Position numbers and translations under genes: made by a program
The notes under the pieces: model-generated
Database searches by the model: none
Told to the model about the DNA's origin: nothing
What the model saw: only the letters and a program-made list of their open reading frames with translations
Shown here: positions 15,200 to 23,874 of the stretch, one piece after another
Position numbering within the stretch: the first letter of the stretch is position 1
Layout: each line of letters starts with the position of its first letter
Origin: a cf. Phormidesmis sp. LEGE 11477
GTDB taxonomy: Bacteria > Cyanobacteriota > Cyanobacteriia > Phormidesmidales > Phormidesmidaceae
Direction: 5' to 3'
Assembly: GCF_015207105.1 (NCBI RefSeq)
Contig: NZ_JADEXO010000045.1
Span: forward strand, 1 to 44,279
DNA: 44,279 nucleotides

Positions 15200-15994
15200 A
15201 TGACTTTAAAGGCAGCACTCTTTAGTTTTAACGGCGTCGTGATCAATGACGAGGCGATCCGCCAGACTCTAAGCAATCAGCTATTGCTTGACGAAAATCT
15301 GCGCCCCGATGCGGATGACTACAAACAGGTGTGTCTAGGGAGGAGCGATCGCGCCTGTCTAAAGGCACTGCTGGCTCAAAGAGGCCGCACCACCAGCGAC
15401 GAAGCCCTCGACAAAATGCTGGCCAAAAAGTCAACAGCTTACAAGCAGTGGTTAGATAGCCTCGATCAGTTGCCGCTCTACCCAGGGCTAGACGATCTGA
15501 TTTTTCGCTGCCGGGCAGCCGATATCAAAATGGCAATTGTCACAGGTAGCCAGCGTCAACAGGTCACTGACGTACTAGCCTGCACAGACTGGGCTGAGCA
15601 CTTTCCTATTATCGTAGCTGGCGATGACGTTGCTGCTACCGCCAGCAAGCCCGCACCAGATGCCTATCAGCTTGTGATCGAACGCTTAAACCAGCTCAAC
15701 CCCGATCTACACTTGCAGCCTAGCGAATGCATTGCCATTGAGGATTCCTTTGCGGGAATTGAATCAGCCAAAAGAGCAGATATTCCGGTAGTAGGTGTTG
15801 CTCATACCTATCCCAATCATATGTTGCAGCGGCGGAGTACTTGGGTTGTGGACTATTTGAGGGAGATTAAATTCGACTGGATAGGGGAGCTATTTGGCGG
15901 ACCCACGGTTAGAGCAGAAGAAGAGCCAGGAGGCGTAAAAGTAGAAGAAGTAGAGAGCACGAACGAACCGAATGGATCGGGCGAAAGCGGCTGA
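15200..15994 (+). CDS. HAD-superfamily protein, beta-phosphoglucomutase-like, catalytic Asp replaced
   Basis: A 264-aa protein with the CbbY/beta-PGM layout: motif I region at residues 5-16, a helical cap (about 20-90), motif II Thr in AIVTGSQ, motif III Lys in SKPAPDAY, and motif IV IEDSFAGIESAKRA. Motif I reads ALFSFNGVVINDE, where the nucleophile Asp is Ser9 (codon AGT) and the second, acid/base Asp is Asn11. Many cyanobacterial homologs have Asn at the second position but keep the first Asp, so loss of the nucleophile argues against phosphatase or mutase activity. The C-terminal 25 residues are Glu/Gly-rich. It may be a regulatory or binding protein, or an early pseudogene. Confidence 0.8.
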   Translation: MTLKAALFSFNGVVINDEAIRQTLSNQLLLDENLRPDADDYKQVCLGRSDRACLKALLAQRGRTTSDEALDKMLAKKSTAYKQWLDSLDQLPLYPGLDDLIFRCRAADIKMAIVTGSQRQQVTDVLACTDWAEHFPIIVAGDDVAATASKPAPDAYQLVIERLNQLNPDLHLQPSECIAIEDSFAGIESAKRADIPVVGVAHTYPNHMLQRRSTWVVDYLREIKFDWIGELFGGPTVRAEEEPGGVKVEEVESTNEPNGSGESG

Positions 15995-16236
15995 GAACCT
16001 GAGGGATGAGAAACGGGAAGGTAGAGCAGCCGTCTTCGACTCTAGACATCTAGAAGCACTTGTTTATGTTCTGTATCATTGATAACTTAAATTAAAATAT
16101 TTAGTATCAACCGTAACCATCTTGCATTGGGTCGGGGATAATAGTTCTATGCGCTTTTGCCTTCTAGTGACGCCGCTGTAGAACCCTCAGGAAAGCGCAC
16201 CTTAAGACAACCCAACTATACAAACTTGAAAAAATT

Positions 16237-16680
16237 ATGACTGCTAATATGCCTGCTGAGCAGCTACCGCTTGAGACCCTGTATGAAGGCGATCGCGGCC
16301 CAGCCGTTGTCCAACTGCAAACCCGGCTAACTGAGCTAAATATCTACTCTAGCGAGATCACAGGTCTATTTAATGCCGCGACGAAGCAAGCAGTCCAGGA
16401 TTTTCAAGCTGAGTATGGTCTGACTGAAGAAGCAGGTTTCTTTGGGCCTAAAACCTGGTACGCACTGACCTTTTGGAGTCAGGAAACTGAGCTACCGACC
16501 GTTTCTGCGCTAGCAGGGGTTAAGCTATCTGCAGTCAAGCAGGGCCTAAGAAAGCTGGTCGATGCTGCTGCCGTTCAGCCGAAGCCACTCATGAGGAATG
16601 CTTGCGAGCCTAAAGCAGAAGTCGAAGCAGGTAAGATTCTTTTCTGGCCTTTTGCTAATAAGGGTGAAGGCGCGTTTTAA
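16237..16680 (+). CDS. Peptidoglycan-binding domain protein
   Basis: A 147-aa protein with one PG_binding_1 domain at about residues 13-75: LYEGDRGPAVVQLQTRL, ITGLFNAATKQAVQDFQ, and FFGPKTWYAL, matching the three-helix repeat. The remaining C-terminal half has no recognised domain. There is no classical signal peptide, so it may be cytosolic, exported by another route, or mis-started; upstream I see no better start. The 240-bp gap before it is AT-rich and probably contains its promoter. Confidence 0.75.
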   Translation: MTANMPAEQLPLETLYEGDRGPAVVQLQTRLTELNIYSSEITGLFNAATKQAVQDFQAEYGLTEEAGFFGPKTWYALTFWSQETELPTVSALAGVKLSAVKQGLRKLVDAAAVQPKPLMRNACEPKAEVEAGKILFWPFANKGEGAF

Positions 16681-16737
16681 GCCTTTTTGAGCCCTAGTTT
16701 GCTTCGACCGTTCGCTATGGGTTTATTCACTATGCGC

Positions 16738-18318
16738 TTATTCTGACGGCCTATCCGAAAACTTGCCATCCGAAAAATTTATAGAGGAGAGCGGCGTTGC
16801 TGATGACATGGCCGCTTTTTCTGTGCCTTCCTGTTTCGCAGCTGATGCTGTGGCTAGTGCAGTTGACGCTTGCGAGCCATCAGCCTCTGCTCTAGGCTCC
16901 CGTGAATTGCTAATAGTCTCTTTGATCTCGGCTTGCAACCTTTCTAGCGTGGAGTCGGTTTTGGCCTGTGAGAGGATGTTTTGCATCACAGTGTTGACGC
17001 CCTGCGGTCCCCAAGTGCAGCCCTGCTGTAAATAAACTTTGGCTGCTTGCCCAACGGCGTAAGTGCCATAGCCTGCCGCGCCTGCTTGGGCCGTCATTGC
17101 ACCAGCATATGCCGTCAGCCCCGAAAAACTCTCAAATGCGCTCCAGATAGCTGCCCCACTTTTACCAAAGCCCAGTATCAAGCTGGTGCCAAATTCACTG
17201 AGCAGCAGTGTCCCAGAGCTACCGATGATAGACTGCCAAAGTTTGGTGGCTTCGAACCGGGTCATCGGAAAGCCATAGAGCTGAGAAAGTGCCCGGATCA
17301 TGACCATATCAGAGCTGATGCCACCGAGTAAGTCCAGCAAAGCAATAGGATTGAAAGCCACTGCGATCGCCTTGTACCTGGCATATTGCCAAATTAGTTC
17401 ATCGGCTCTTGCCTGATTCAGCTCAGCCGTTTCTTTCGACAAATTTTCTTCGACAATGCCTGCTTGCCTCAACGCATTTAGCGCTATCAGAGTCGGGCCT
17501 TCTTCTGCCACAATTTCCAACAGTCTCTGCTTCAGCGGCTCGATTTGCGCGCTAGGTGTCTCCCATTCTTCTGTTGTATGGCCGTCTGGCCACTCTACTC
17601 GCACTTGAATCGGTGCGGGCGCAGCAGAAATCATCACAATGTCATCGACTAGCCTAGCGCCCTGAGGCAGATCGGCTTTTTCTTCCGCCTTTTGCCACAG
17701 CGTTTGTAAGTTGTTAGCAACACTGTCTCTATCAGCATCTGGATAGAGATCTACTTTGTTGAAAACCAGCAGCAGCGGCTTTCGGGTTGTGTAGAGCTCT
17801 TGAAGCGCGAGGTATTCTGTATTCGTGACATCTCCAGAAACTACAAACAAAATGAGATCTGATTGCTGCGCGATGTCCCGCGCCATTTTGCTACGGGACT
17901 GACCCTCTATTTCGTCTAGTCCAGGGGTGTCGATTAGCTCTAGCTTCAACGGCTGCTTTCTAGATTGCGTTGAATCGGTGTCAATAGGCACCCAATAAAC
18001 CGAACGAGGCCACTGGGTTACGCCATTAAGGGGTCCCGTTTCTAGAATTTGTTCACCCATAAGGGCGTTGATGACTGCTGATTTCCCTCGGCTAACCAGG
18101 CCAAAAACTGCAACTCTAAGCAGTGAACTATCTAGCTTGTTCATTAAAGCCGTAAGCTGGTCAATGCCGCTCTTAACTGCTGTCTGACGATTCAACTCTT
18201 GGTCGGTGAGCTGAGTCATCTTGAGCTGTGGAATGTAGCGGTCTATAGCCTGTCGCAAGCTGATGCGAGCCTGCTCAACCAGCGGATTTTGGGCTTTGGG
18301 TGCGTCTGATAAGGGCAT
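16738..18318 (-). CDS. Dynamin/Era-like GTPase with DUF697-type C-terminal region
   Basis: A 526-aa protein with all main G motifs: G1 GLVSRGKSAVINAL (about residues 72-85), a switch Thr in GVTQWPR, G3 LIDTPGLDEIEG, and G4 VFNKVDLYPD. A long C-terminal half (about 320-445) has Ala/Gly-rich hydrophobic segments, such as LLDLLGGISSDMVMI and FGTSLILGFG, typical of DUF697 proteins that insert into or deform membranes. The last 60 residues are low-complexity Ala/Ser/Glu. It is presumed to act at the cytosolic face of a membrane. It lies on the same strand just downstream of a related GTPase (gap about 130 bp), and the two probably work together or arose by duplication. Confidence 0.82.
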   Translation of the reverse strand: MPLSDAPKAQNPLVEQARISLRQAIDRYIPQLKMTQLTDQELNRQTAVKSGIDQLTALMNKLDSSLLRVAVFGLVSRGKSAVINALMGEQILETGPLNGVTQWPRSVYWVPIDTDSTQSRKQPLKLELIDTPGLDEIEGQSRSKMARDIAQQSDLILFVVSGDVTNTEYLALQELYTTRKPLLLVFNKVDLYPDADRDSVANNLQTLWQKAEEKADLPQGARLVDDIVMISAAPAPIQVRVEWPDGHTTEEWETPSAQIEPLKQRLLEIVAEEGPTLIALNALRQAGIVEENLSKETAELNQARADELIWQYARYKAIAVAFNPIALLDLLGGISSDMVMIRALSQLYGFPMTRFEATKLWQSIIGSSGTLLLSEFGTSLILGFGKSGAAIWSAFESFSGLTAYAGAMTAQAGAAGYGTYAVGQAAKVYLQQGCTWGPQGVNTVMQNILSQAKTDSTLERLQAEIKETISNSREPRAEADGSQASTALATASAAKQEGTEKAAMSSATPLSSINFSDGKFSDRPSE

Positions 18319-18451
18319 GGAACAGGCAAGATAGGGTTCCTTTTCTTGGAAAGGCTATGAGTAAGGGCTCGGCACACAACAGCACTTGGCACTTTTTAGC
18401 GAGCTAGTTTTTGGTGACTGCTTTAACTGAAACAAGCTCTTGAAATAAACT

Positions 18452-19897
18452 CTAAGCTGCTGCTTTTATTGGCAGATGTGATAACGCCTGTTGTAAAAAG
18501 GCTTGTAATCCCATGCCCTGTTTTGTGGCTTTAAACAGAGTTTGCAGCCGCTCTCCCATTTCAGCAAAGGCAAACTTTCTTTCTTTCTCTGGCAGCAAGC
18601 TTTGCTCTTCAAAGAACTCGATTAGACTAAGTCCAACAGTTCGAGTGAGATAGGCGGCGCTGACACCCTGAATTGCACCGCCAGCAATGTAGGTAGCTAC
18701 GTGAGCCTTGAGCAAGCTGCCGAATGCTTGAGTTGAGAGTTCAACTAGGCCAAGTTTGACCAGCAGTTCAGCTAACGTACTAGCCGCTTTCTTTGCTTGT
18801 TCTAGAGAAAAGGTCTGACCGTAGACTTTGCCCAAATCAAGGATTAGCTGACTGTTGATAGCGGTAGAGGCAAGCAGATCTAGACTAGGTAGTGGGCTAG
18901 CAAAAGCGCTCCCGGCAGCAATCCACTGCATTTGTTCAACAATGGGCAGTGCTCGCTGTTTCCGCTGTGTATTAAGAAGCTGCTGGACTTCTACTTGAAG
19001 TGCTTTGGCCTGTCTGAGGGCTGTCGCCAAGACGAGCTGCTGCGTTTCATGCTCAACTAAGTCATCAAGTTTGGCTGTGAGTTTGGCAAGCTGAGGCGCT
19101 GGCTGCTCAGTGAATTCTTCTACATCACCATTTTCTTTGTGCCTGCGGACTTTGATCGGGGCAGGGTTGGCCACGATCGCACTCACACCAATTCCCAGAT
19201 CCTCTACCCGCGTTTGGATCTGCTGCAATACAGACTGCCGATCGGCTGGCAGCATTTGGTCTTGCTTATTCAGAACAACCTGTAGCCGATAGCCTGCTCT
19301 GATTAGAGCATGAATCCGCTGTAGCTCTGACTGGGTTAAGTCACCTGCCGTCATAAAGAGAACAAGATCGGCGTCAGCAGCAGTTGGCATTTCTTCGCCA
19401 GACACTTCTAAAACTTTTTTGACAGTCGGCTGACTAGCTTGCCAGCTATCTTTCAGTTCAGAAACAAGTGTTGTCTTTCCAACAGATTTATTTCCAACGA
19501 CAGCAAAAGCAAGGGATTCTCGCTCTAGGTTGGCCAGAAGATGATTGATCGCCTTTCTCTTTTCTTCAATCTGCGACCAGATAGATTGCGTTTTGTCTGC
19601 CTTCACTTCTTCAGAAAGTTCTGAAATCAGCGTCTCAAAGATAGACTCTGTTTTCGCGATCACACCTTCAATCGCGGATCTATCCACAGGCCCAATAGCC
19701 AGGGGCGGCTCAACGACTACACTACTGCCCCTCGATTTGTTAAACAGCCAAAGACCTGCACCTACAGCGACCACACTCAGTAAGCTAGTGCTATCGCCTA
19801 GCGCATGGCCTACCGGGGAATGACCCACAATGTTCAGCAGCCACAAGCTGGCTGAAAGACCTAAACCACCGACTAAAATGGGACGTTTCAGTTGCAT
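18452..19897 (-). CDS. DUF697-type GTPase with N-terminal membrane anchor
   Basis: The start is set at the ATG at 19897 (MQLKRPILVGG); the frame is open upstream to 19984, but that stretch is Pro/Ser-rich and does not look coding. The 481-aa product has two hydrophobic N-terminal segments (ILVGGLGLSASLWLLNIVG; LLSVVAVGAGLWLF) as likely membrane anchors. The GTPase domain has P-loop VVGNKSVGKTTL and G4 VVLNKQDQM. The G3 DxxG motif is not evident: the corresponding strand leads to ADADLVLFMTAGDLT. The C-terminal region is Ala/Leu-rich with DUF697-like helices. It is upstream of, and likely co-transcribed with, the GTPase gene at 16738-18318. Confidence 0.75.
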   Translation of the reverse strand: MQLKRPILVGGLGLSASLWLLNIVGHSPVGHALGDSTSLLSVVAVGAGLWLFNKSRGSSVVVEPPLAIGPVDRSAIEGVIAKTESIFETLISELSEEVKADKTQSIWSQIEEKRKAINHLLANLERESLAFAVVGNKSVGKTTLVSELKDSWQASQPTVKKVLEVSGEEMPTAADADLVLFMTAGDLTQSELQRIHALIRAGYRLQVVLNKQDQMLPADRQSVLQQIQTRVEDLGIGVSAIVANPAPIKVRRHKENGDVEEFTEQPAPQLAKLTAKLDDLVEHETQQLVLATALRQAKALQVEVQQLLNTQRKQRALPIVEQMQWIAAGSAFASPLPSLDLLASTAINSQLILDLGKVYGQTFSLEQAKKAASTLAELLVKLGLVELSTQAFGSLLKAHVATYIAGGAIQGVSAAYLTRTVGLSLIEFFEEQSLLPEKERKFAFAEMGERLQTLFKATKQGMGLQAFLQQALSHLPIKAAA

Positions 19898-20021
19898 GAA
19901 AGGATACCTGGTGCTGCTGTGACTATTGTATCGAGCTGGGTTGGATTGTGGAAGTAGTGAGAACCGGGGCGGAGGATGGGGCACAGGGGCTAGGGAAAAC
20001 GGAGAATAGGGAACGGATGTT

Positions 20022-20939
20022 TTAGTGTCGCGAGATGTCGCGAGATAATGACTGATGGCTCGCGTTGAGGTAGTAAGTCACCTGATTGGTTTCACCCTGT
20101 GTGTAGAGTATGTCTTTTTCGACGAGCTGTTTAAGATCCCGCTGAAGGGTACGGCGGGAGGGAATAGGGCATAAGGTTTCAAAGGTTTGGATAGTCAGCG
20201 AGCGGTGAGTTTGAAGGTAGGACAGCGCTTTTTGCTGGCGAAGGTTGAGCTGGTGAGTCTGGATAGAGACAGCAGCAGCCGAGGCGTTCCCCAGAGCTGT
20301 GGCTGCTTCGGTGTCGTGCGGACGCAGGTATCTAATCAAGAGAGACTGAAGTTCTTGATAAAGATCGTCTCGGTGAGGCGGATCGCTTCTGAGCGCGGAT
20401 AAAAAGATAGCGTTGAAGGAGCGATGACAGACTTCGGCAAGGAGTTCGCTTTTGGCGATGGAAAGGTTGGCATTACGCATGCGGAGTGCGATCGCCAACC
20501 GCCGGATAAAGCTGTAATCCACGGCCTCATCGAAGTGAACAAATATCTCTGGGTCAAGATAATACTGGGTGTAGACGACCCTTGGCCCTAGATCCTCGAA
20601 GTATTCAGCAAAGGTCTCGACCATCTGGCGGATCATGGTGTCCAAAGGCTGTCGCATGCACTCGGGCGTCACTATGTATGACTGAATGGTCTCAACGCTC
20701 TGGCGATGCTGCTTTTCAAGGGCGTGAAAGATAGCGAGCTTGTTCGGGAAAAAGCGGTAGAGAGTACCGACAGCGGTTTTGGCTCGCTTGGCAATGGCGT
20801 GAGTTGTCGCAGCGTCATAGCCTACTTCCCAAAAAATTTCAGCCGCCGCCTGCAGAATTTTCTCGATTCGTTCTTGACTGCGCTGCTGCTGCGGCTGACG
20901 ACGTAGAGATGCTTTTTTAGACGTCTGATCAGATGTCAT
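20022..20939 (-). CDS. TetR/AcrR family regulator with additional C-terminal winged helix
   Basis: A 305-aa protein, longer than the usual TetR length of about 200. Residues 18-70 are a clear TetR HTH: RIEKILQAAAEIFWEVGYDA, TTHAIAKRAKTAVGTLYRFF, PNKLAIFHAL. The ligand-binding helical domain follows (about 75-205). The last 75 residues (about 228-300) form a second HTH-like unit with QQKALSYLQTHRSLTIQTF and a recognition helix in IPSRRTLQRDLKQLVEKDI, then a wing (GETNQVTYYLN), resembling DeoR/Fic-associated winged helices. It is divergent from the Rieske/P450 genes, so it most likely represses them and itself in response to a small hydrophobic ligand. A palindromic operator candidate lies between them. 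Confidence 0.82.
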   Translation of the reverse strand: MTSDQTSKKASLRRQPQQQRSQERIEKILQAAAEIFWEVGYDAATTHAIAKRAKTAVGTLYRFFPNKLAIFHALEKQHRQSVETIQSYIVTPECMRQPLDTMIRQMVETFAEYFEDLGPRVVYTQYYLDPEIFVHFDEAVDYSFIRRLAIALRMRNANLSIAKSELLAEVCHRSFNAIFLSALRSDPPHRDDLYQELQSLLIRYLRPHDTEAATALGNASAAAVSIQTHQLNLRQQKALSYLQTHRSLTIQTFETLCPIPSRRTLQRDLKQLVEKDILYTQGETNQVTYYLNASHQSLSRDISRH

Positions 20940-21032
20940 AACGCTTTAACCACTCTCTTCCCAAATGATTTTCTATTAAACGGTTTCTCAGTAGAGAATT
21001 CTCGGCAAACACCGGGCCGACAAACTAGTCCC

Positions 21033-21061
21033 TTGACAAATTTAGACCGAATAGGTTTACT
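21033..21061 (+). promoter_or_regulatory. Sigma70-type promoter candidate for the Rieske/P450 genes
   Basis: TTGACA at 21033-21038 is a consensus -35. After a 17-bp spacer, TTTACT at 21056-21061 matches four of six -10 positions. It reads towards the Rieske gene, about 75 bp before its start codon. Confidence 0.55.
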
Positions 21062-21067
21062 GTGATC

Positions 21068-21091
21068 AAACATGAAAAATTATTCACGTTT
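21068..21091. promoter_or_regulatory. Palindromic operator candidate (TetR site)
   Basis: AAACATGAA (21068-21076) and TTCACGTTT (21083-21091) are inverted half-sites with one mismatch and a 6-bp AT-rich spacer. The site lies immediately downstream of the predicted -10, where a bound dimer would block initiation. Assignment to the adjacent TetR protein is inferred from position. Confidence 0.5.
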
Positions 21092-21136
21092 AGATGAGCT
21101 TAGTTTTTGATTTCTGCACTTGAGGAACTGTCTGTC

Positions 21137-22261
21137 ATGGCTTCATTTCAAGCAACGACCGAGGAAAGAGCTGGAGCGACGGCCCAATTGACCGCCCAAT
21201 CGACCACAGAGAAAGTAACCGCTGAGAAAGTGGCTGCGGACCAGCCTAGAGTCCCATCCGAGTCAATGCTGCCAGGTGCGCCGTGGTTGCTTGCTCATAA
21301 GTCGATGCTGAGCGTAAACAAGCCTATGAAGGTATCGCTGTACGGGCACGACTATATGCTGTGGAAGGATAGCAATGATGCAGTTCAAGCGTTGTCCAAC
21401 GTCTGTCCGCATATGGGGGCAATGCTGTCTGAAGGCTGGTGTGAGCCCCAACCGGATGGGTCTAGCAAAGTGGTTTGTCCGTTTCATGCGCTGGAGTTTG
21501 ACGGTGAAGGCTGTACGGTTTTGCCGTCTACTTTGAAGAATACTTTGAAGAAAACGCGATCGCAGATATCCCCCTTAGAGCTAATTATTCAAGGCGATTT
21601 TATTTGGTCTTATGGCGGTGTGGAACCGAAGGTGCCCATTCCTGATGTTCTAAATGAGGTGAACAGAAACTATCAGCTAGTTGGTGCCACAGGTGAGGCC
21701 AGCGTTAACACGCCGCTGTTGCCGATGCTGCTAAATATGCACGATTACAATCACCAAAATGGTACTCATCGAGAGATGTTTCGGATCAAGGAAGTGCAAT
21801 TCGAGCGGTTTGCAGACAATGGGCATCACTCAGAAGCGTTTATGAGAATGCCAAAGGCGTCGCCAACTCGCGCCGAAGTGCTGAAGAATCCAGCGGTTCT
21901 AACAATGCCAACGGTAATAGAGGCGCTTTTAGAAAATCACTTTCCATCAATTGTCATGTTTCATGGTGAGACAGTAGCTGGCCCCATCGTACAGTGTCAT
22001 TTTTTCGTCCCTGAATCGGCCCAGCGGACGCGGACTTATGTGCTGTTGTTCGCTCAGCCAAAGTCTCCTATCTTCTGGCTGATGAGAAAGTCTTTCTTGA
22101 AACTGGTCGCCACGGTGGTCGAGCAAGACGCTGACATTTTGAGTAAGCTTTATGTAGATCAGCCTCAAAAAATAAAGCTAAACAACGAAGTGGGTATGGA
22201 TTGGGTGCGACGCAACTTTGCAAGCTGGCCGGAAATCGCGCTGCCTAATCTATCTCGATAG
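21137..22261 (+). CDS. Rieske [2Fe-2S] non-heme iron oxygenase
   Basis: The ATG at 21137 is preceded by GAGGAA about 10 bp upstream; a TTG at 21107 would add 10 residues. The 374-aa product has a low-complexity Thr/Ala N-terminus, then a Rieske domain with ligand pairs in NVCPHMGAMLSEGW (C-x-H) and VVCPFHALEFDGEG (C-x2-H). The oxygenase domain contains NMHDYNHQNGTHREMF, fitting the Asp/His facial-triad region of ring-hydroxylating and KshA-like enzymes. It should need a ferredoxin and reductase encoded elsewhere. The next gene, 95 bp downstream, is a P450, so the pair probably oxidises one lipophilic substrate in sequence. The substrate is unknown. Confidence 0.85.
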   Translation: MASFQATTEERAGATAQLTAQSTTEKVTAEKVAADQPRVPSESMLPGAPWLLAHKSMLSVNKPMKVSLYGHDYMLWKDSNDAVQALSNVCPHMGAMLSEGWCEPQPDGSSKVVCPFHALEFDGEGCTVLPSTLKNTLKKTRSQISPLELIIQGDFIWSYGGVEPKVPIPDVLNEVNRNYQLVGATGEASVNTPLLPMLLNMHDYNHQNGTHREMFRIKEVQFERFADNGHHSEAFMRMPKASPTRAEVLKNPAVLTMPTVIEALLENHFPSIVMFHGETVAGPIVQCHFFVPESAQRTRTYVLLFAQPKSPIFWLMRKSFLKLVATVVEQDADILSKLYVDQPQKIKLNNEVGMDWVRRNFASWPEIALPNLSR

Positions 22262-22356
22262 CCCTGCTTGTTCGATAGTCTTGCTCGATAGCTTTCTCCT
22301 AACGCTTCAATCTAAACACCTCAAATTAAACGCCTCAGTTTAACTGACTTGAACTC

Positions 22357-23754
22357 ATGCCAAACAAAGAAACAATGCAAACACTTCCTCGCCCGGTGGC
22401 GCTCCCAAAGCTCAAGCAGCTTACTAACTGGATCGCTAAGCCCTATGAGTATCTCGATGAATGCGCCCAGACCTACGGCGATACGTTTACAATGCACCTC
22501 TTTGGCTTTGAGCCGCTGGTGTTCTTGAGCGATCCACAGGCGGTCAAGGAAGTATTTGCGGCAGATGCGAAATGCTTCGACGCGGGGCGTAGTCAAGATC
22601 TGCTGAGGCCAGTGGTAGGTGACAATTCTCTGCTGTTGCTAGATGGGGAAAGGCATCGGCGCGATCGCAAGCTATTAATGCCGCCTTTTCACGGTGCCAA
22701 AGTAAAAGCCTACGCCGATACTATCTGCGAAATCACTAGAGAAATTAGCAGCTCGTGGCAGCCAAATCAACAGATTCTAGCCAGTGAGGTGATGCCAGAA
22801 ATTACGTTAGAAGTGATTTTGCAGACGGTGTTTGGTCTGCATGGGGGCGATCGCTACCAGCAACTCAAAACGCTTTTGGTCAGGTGGCTAGATTTAACCG
22901 GTTCTCCGCTCAGCTCTAGTATGCTGTTCTTCCGCTGGTTTCAACAAGACTGGGGAAACTGGAGCCCGTGGGGAAAGGTGGTACGGCTAAAGCGACAGGT
23001 ATACGATCTGCTGCAGGCTGAAATCGATGATAGGCGAGCCCAGATTGCAAATGCCCAGATTGCAGGTATGGATGGTGATGCAGAAGGCGCATCAGGCAAT
23101 GATGTCTTGGGTTTGATGCTGCTAGCGCGTGACGAAGACGGTCAGCCTATGCAAGATATCGAGCTGAAAGATGAACTGGTGACAATGCTGTTCGCGGGTC
23201 ATGAAACTACTGCGATCGCACTTACCTGGGCAATGTATTGGATACACAAGCTACCTGATGTGAAGGCAAAGCTGATGGCCGAGCTAGAGGAGTTAGGAGA
23301 AAGTGCAGATTCTATGGCGATCGCATCTCTTCCCTATCTCACAGCCGTCGCCTCAGAAACCCTACGCATATACCCAATTGCCCCGATCGCCGCGCCGCGC
23401 ATCTCCACCGAAGAAGTCACCATCAACGGTCACACCTTTGCGCCCAACACCTACCTTGCGCCTGCCATTTACTCAGTGCATCACCGCCCTGATCTCTACC
23501 CTAATCCCAAAGAATTCAGGCCCGAACGCTTCCTAAACAGGCAGTTTTCGTCTTCAGAATATATCCCCTTCGGCGGCGGCGCTCGCCGATGCCTGGGCTA
23601 TGCTCTCGCCAAACTAGAAATCAATCTAGTGCTAGCAACTCTACTGACTCAGCATGATTTTAAGCTAGCGAGCGATGAGCCAGTCACGCCTCGACGCCGA
23701 GGGGTTATATTAGCAACCAGCGACGGCGTTCCTTTAGTCGTCAAGGCTAAGTAA
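22357..23754 (+). CDS. Cytochrome P450 (CYP110-like)
   Basis: A 465-aa heme monooxygenase without a membrane anchor. All hallmark motifs are present: I-helix oxygen-binding LFAGHETTAIALTW, ExxR in ASETLRIYPIAPIAAPR, the PERF region FRPERFLNRQF, and the heme-Cys loop FGGGARRCLGYALAKLE. The N-terminal LPRPVALPKLKQL and the overall pattern fit CYP110, the widespread cyanobacterial P450 family active on fatty acids and terpenes. It follows the Rieske oxygenase gene and is likely in the same TetR-controlled transcription unit. Confidence 0.9.
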   Translation: MPNKETMQTLPRPVALPKLKQLTNWIAKPYEYLDECAQTYGDTFTMHLFGFEPLVFLSDPQAVKEVFAADAKCFDAGRSQDLLRPVVGDNSLLLLDGERHRRDRKLLMPPFHGAKVKAYADTICEITREISSSWQPNQQILASEVMPEITLEVILQTVFGLHGGDRYQQLKTLLVRWLDLTGSPLSSSMLFFRWFQQDWGNWSPWGKVVRLKRQVYDLLQAEIDDRRAQIANAQIAGMDGDAEGASGNDVLGLMLLARDEDGQPMQDIELKDELVTMLFAGHETTAIALTWAMYWIHKLPDVKAKLMAELEELGESADSMAIASLPYLTAVASETLRIYPIAPIAAPRISTEEVTINGHTFAPNTYLAPAIYSVHHRPDLYPNPKEFRPERFLNRQFSSSEYIPFGGGARRCLGYALAKLEINLVLATLLTQHDFKLASDEPVTPRRRGVILATSDGVPLVVKAK

Positions 23755-23874
23755 GAGTAGCTCGTTTGAAACAATAGTAGCGCGTACTCAACGCTACAGA
23801 GCAACTAGGCTGCTATCAGACGTATTCGTATTACTTACGCCTGCAAAACGATGCTTTTGATATGATCGCACTAG

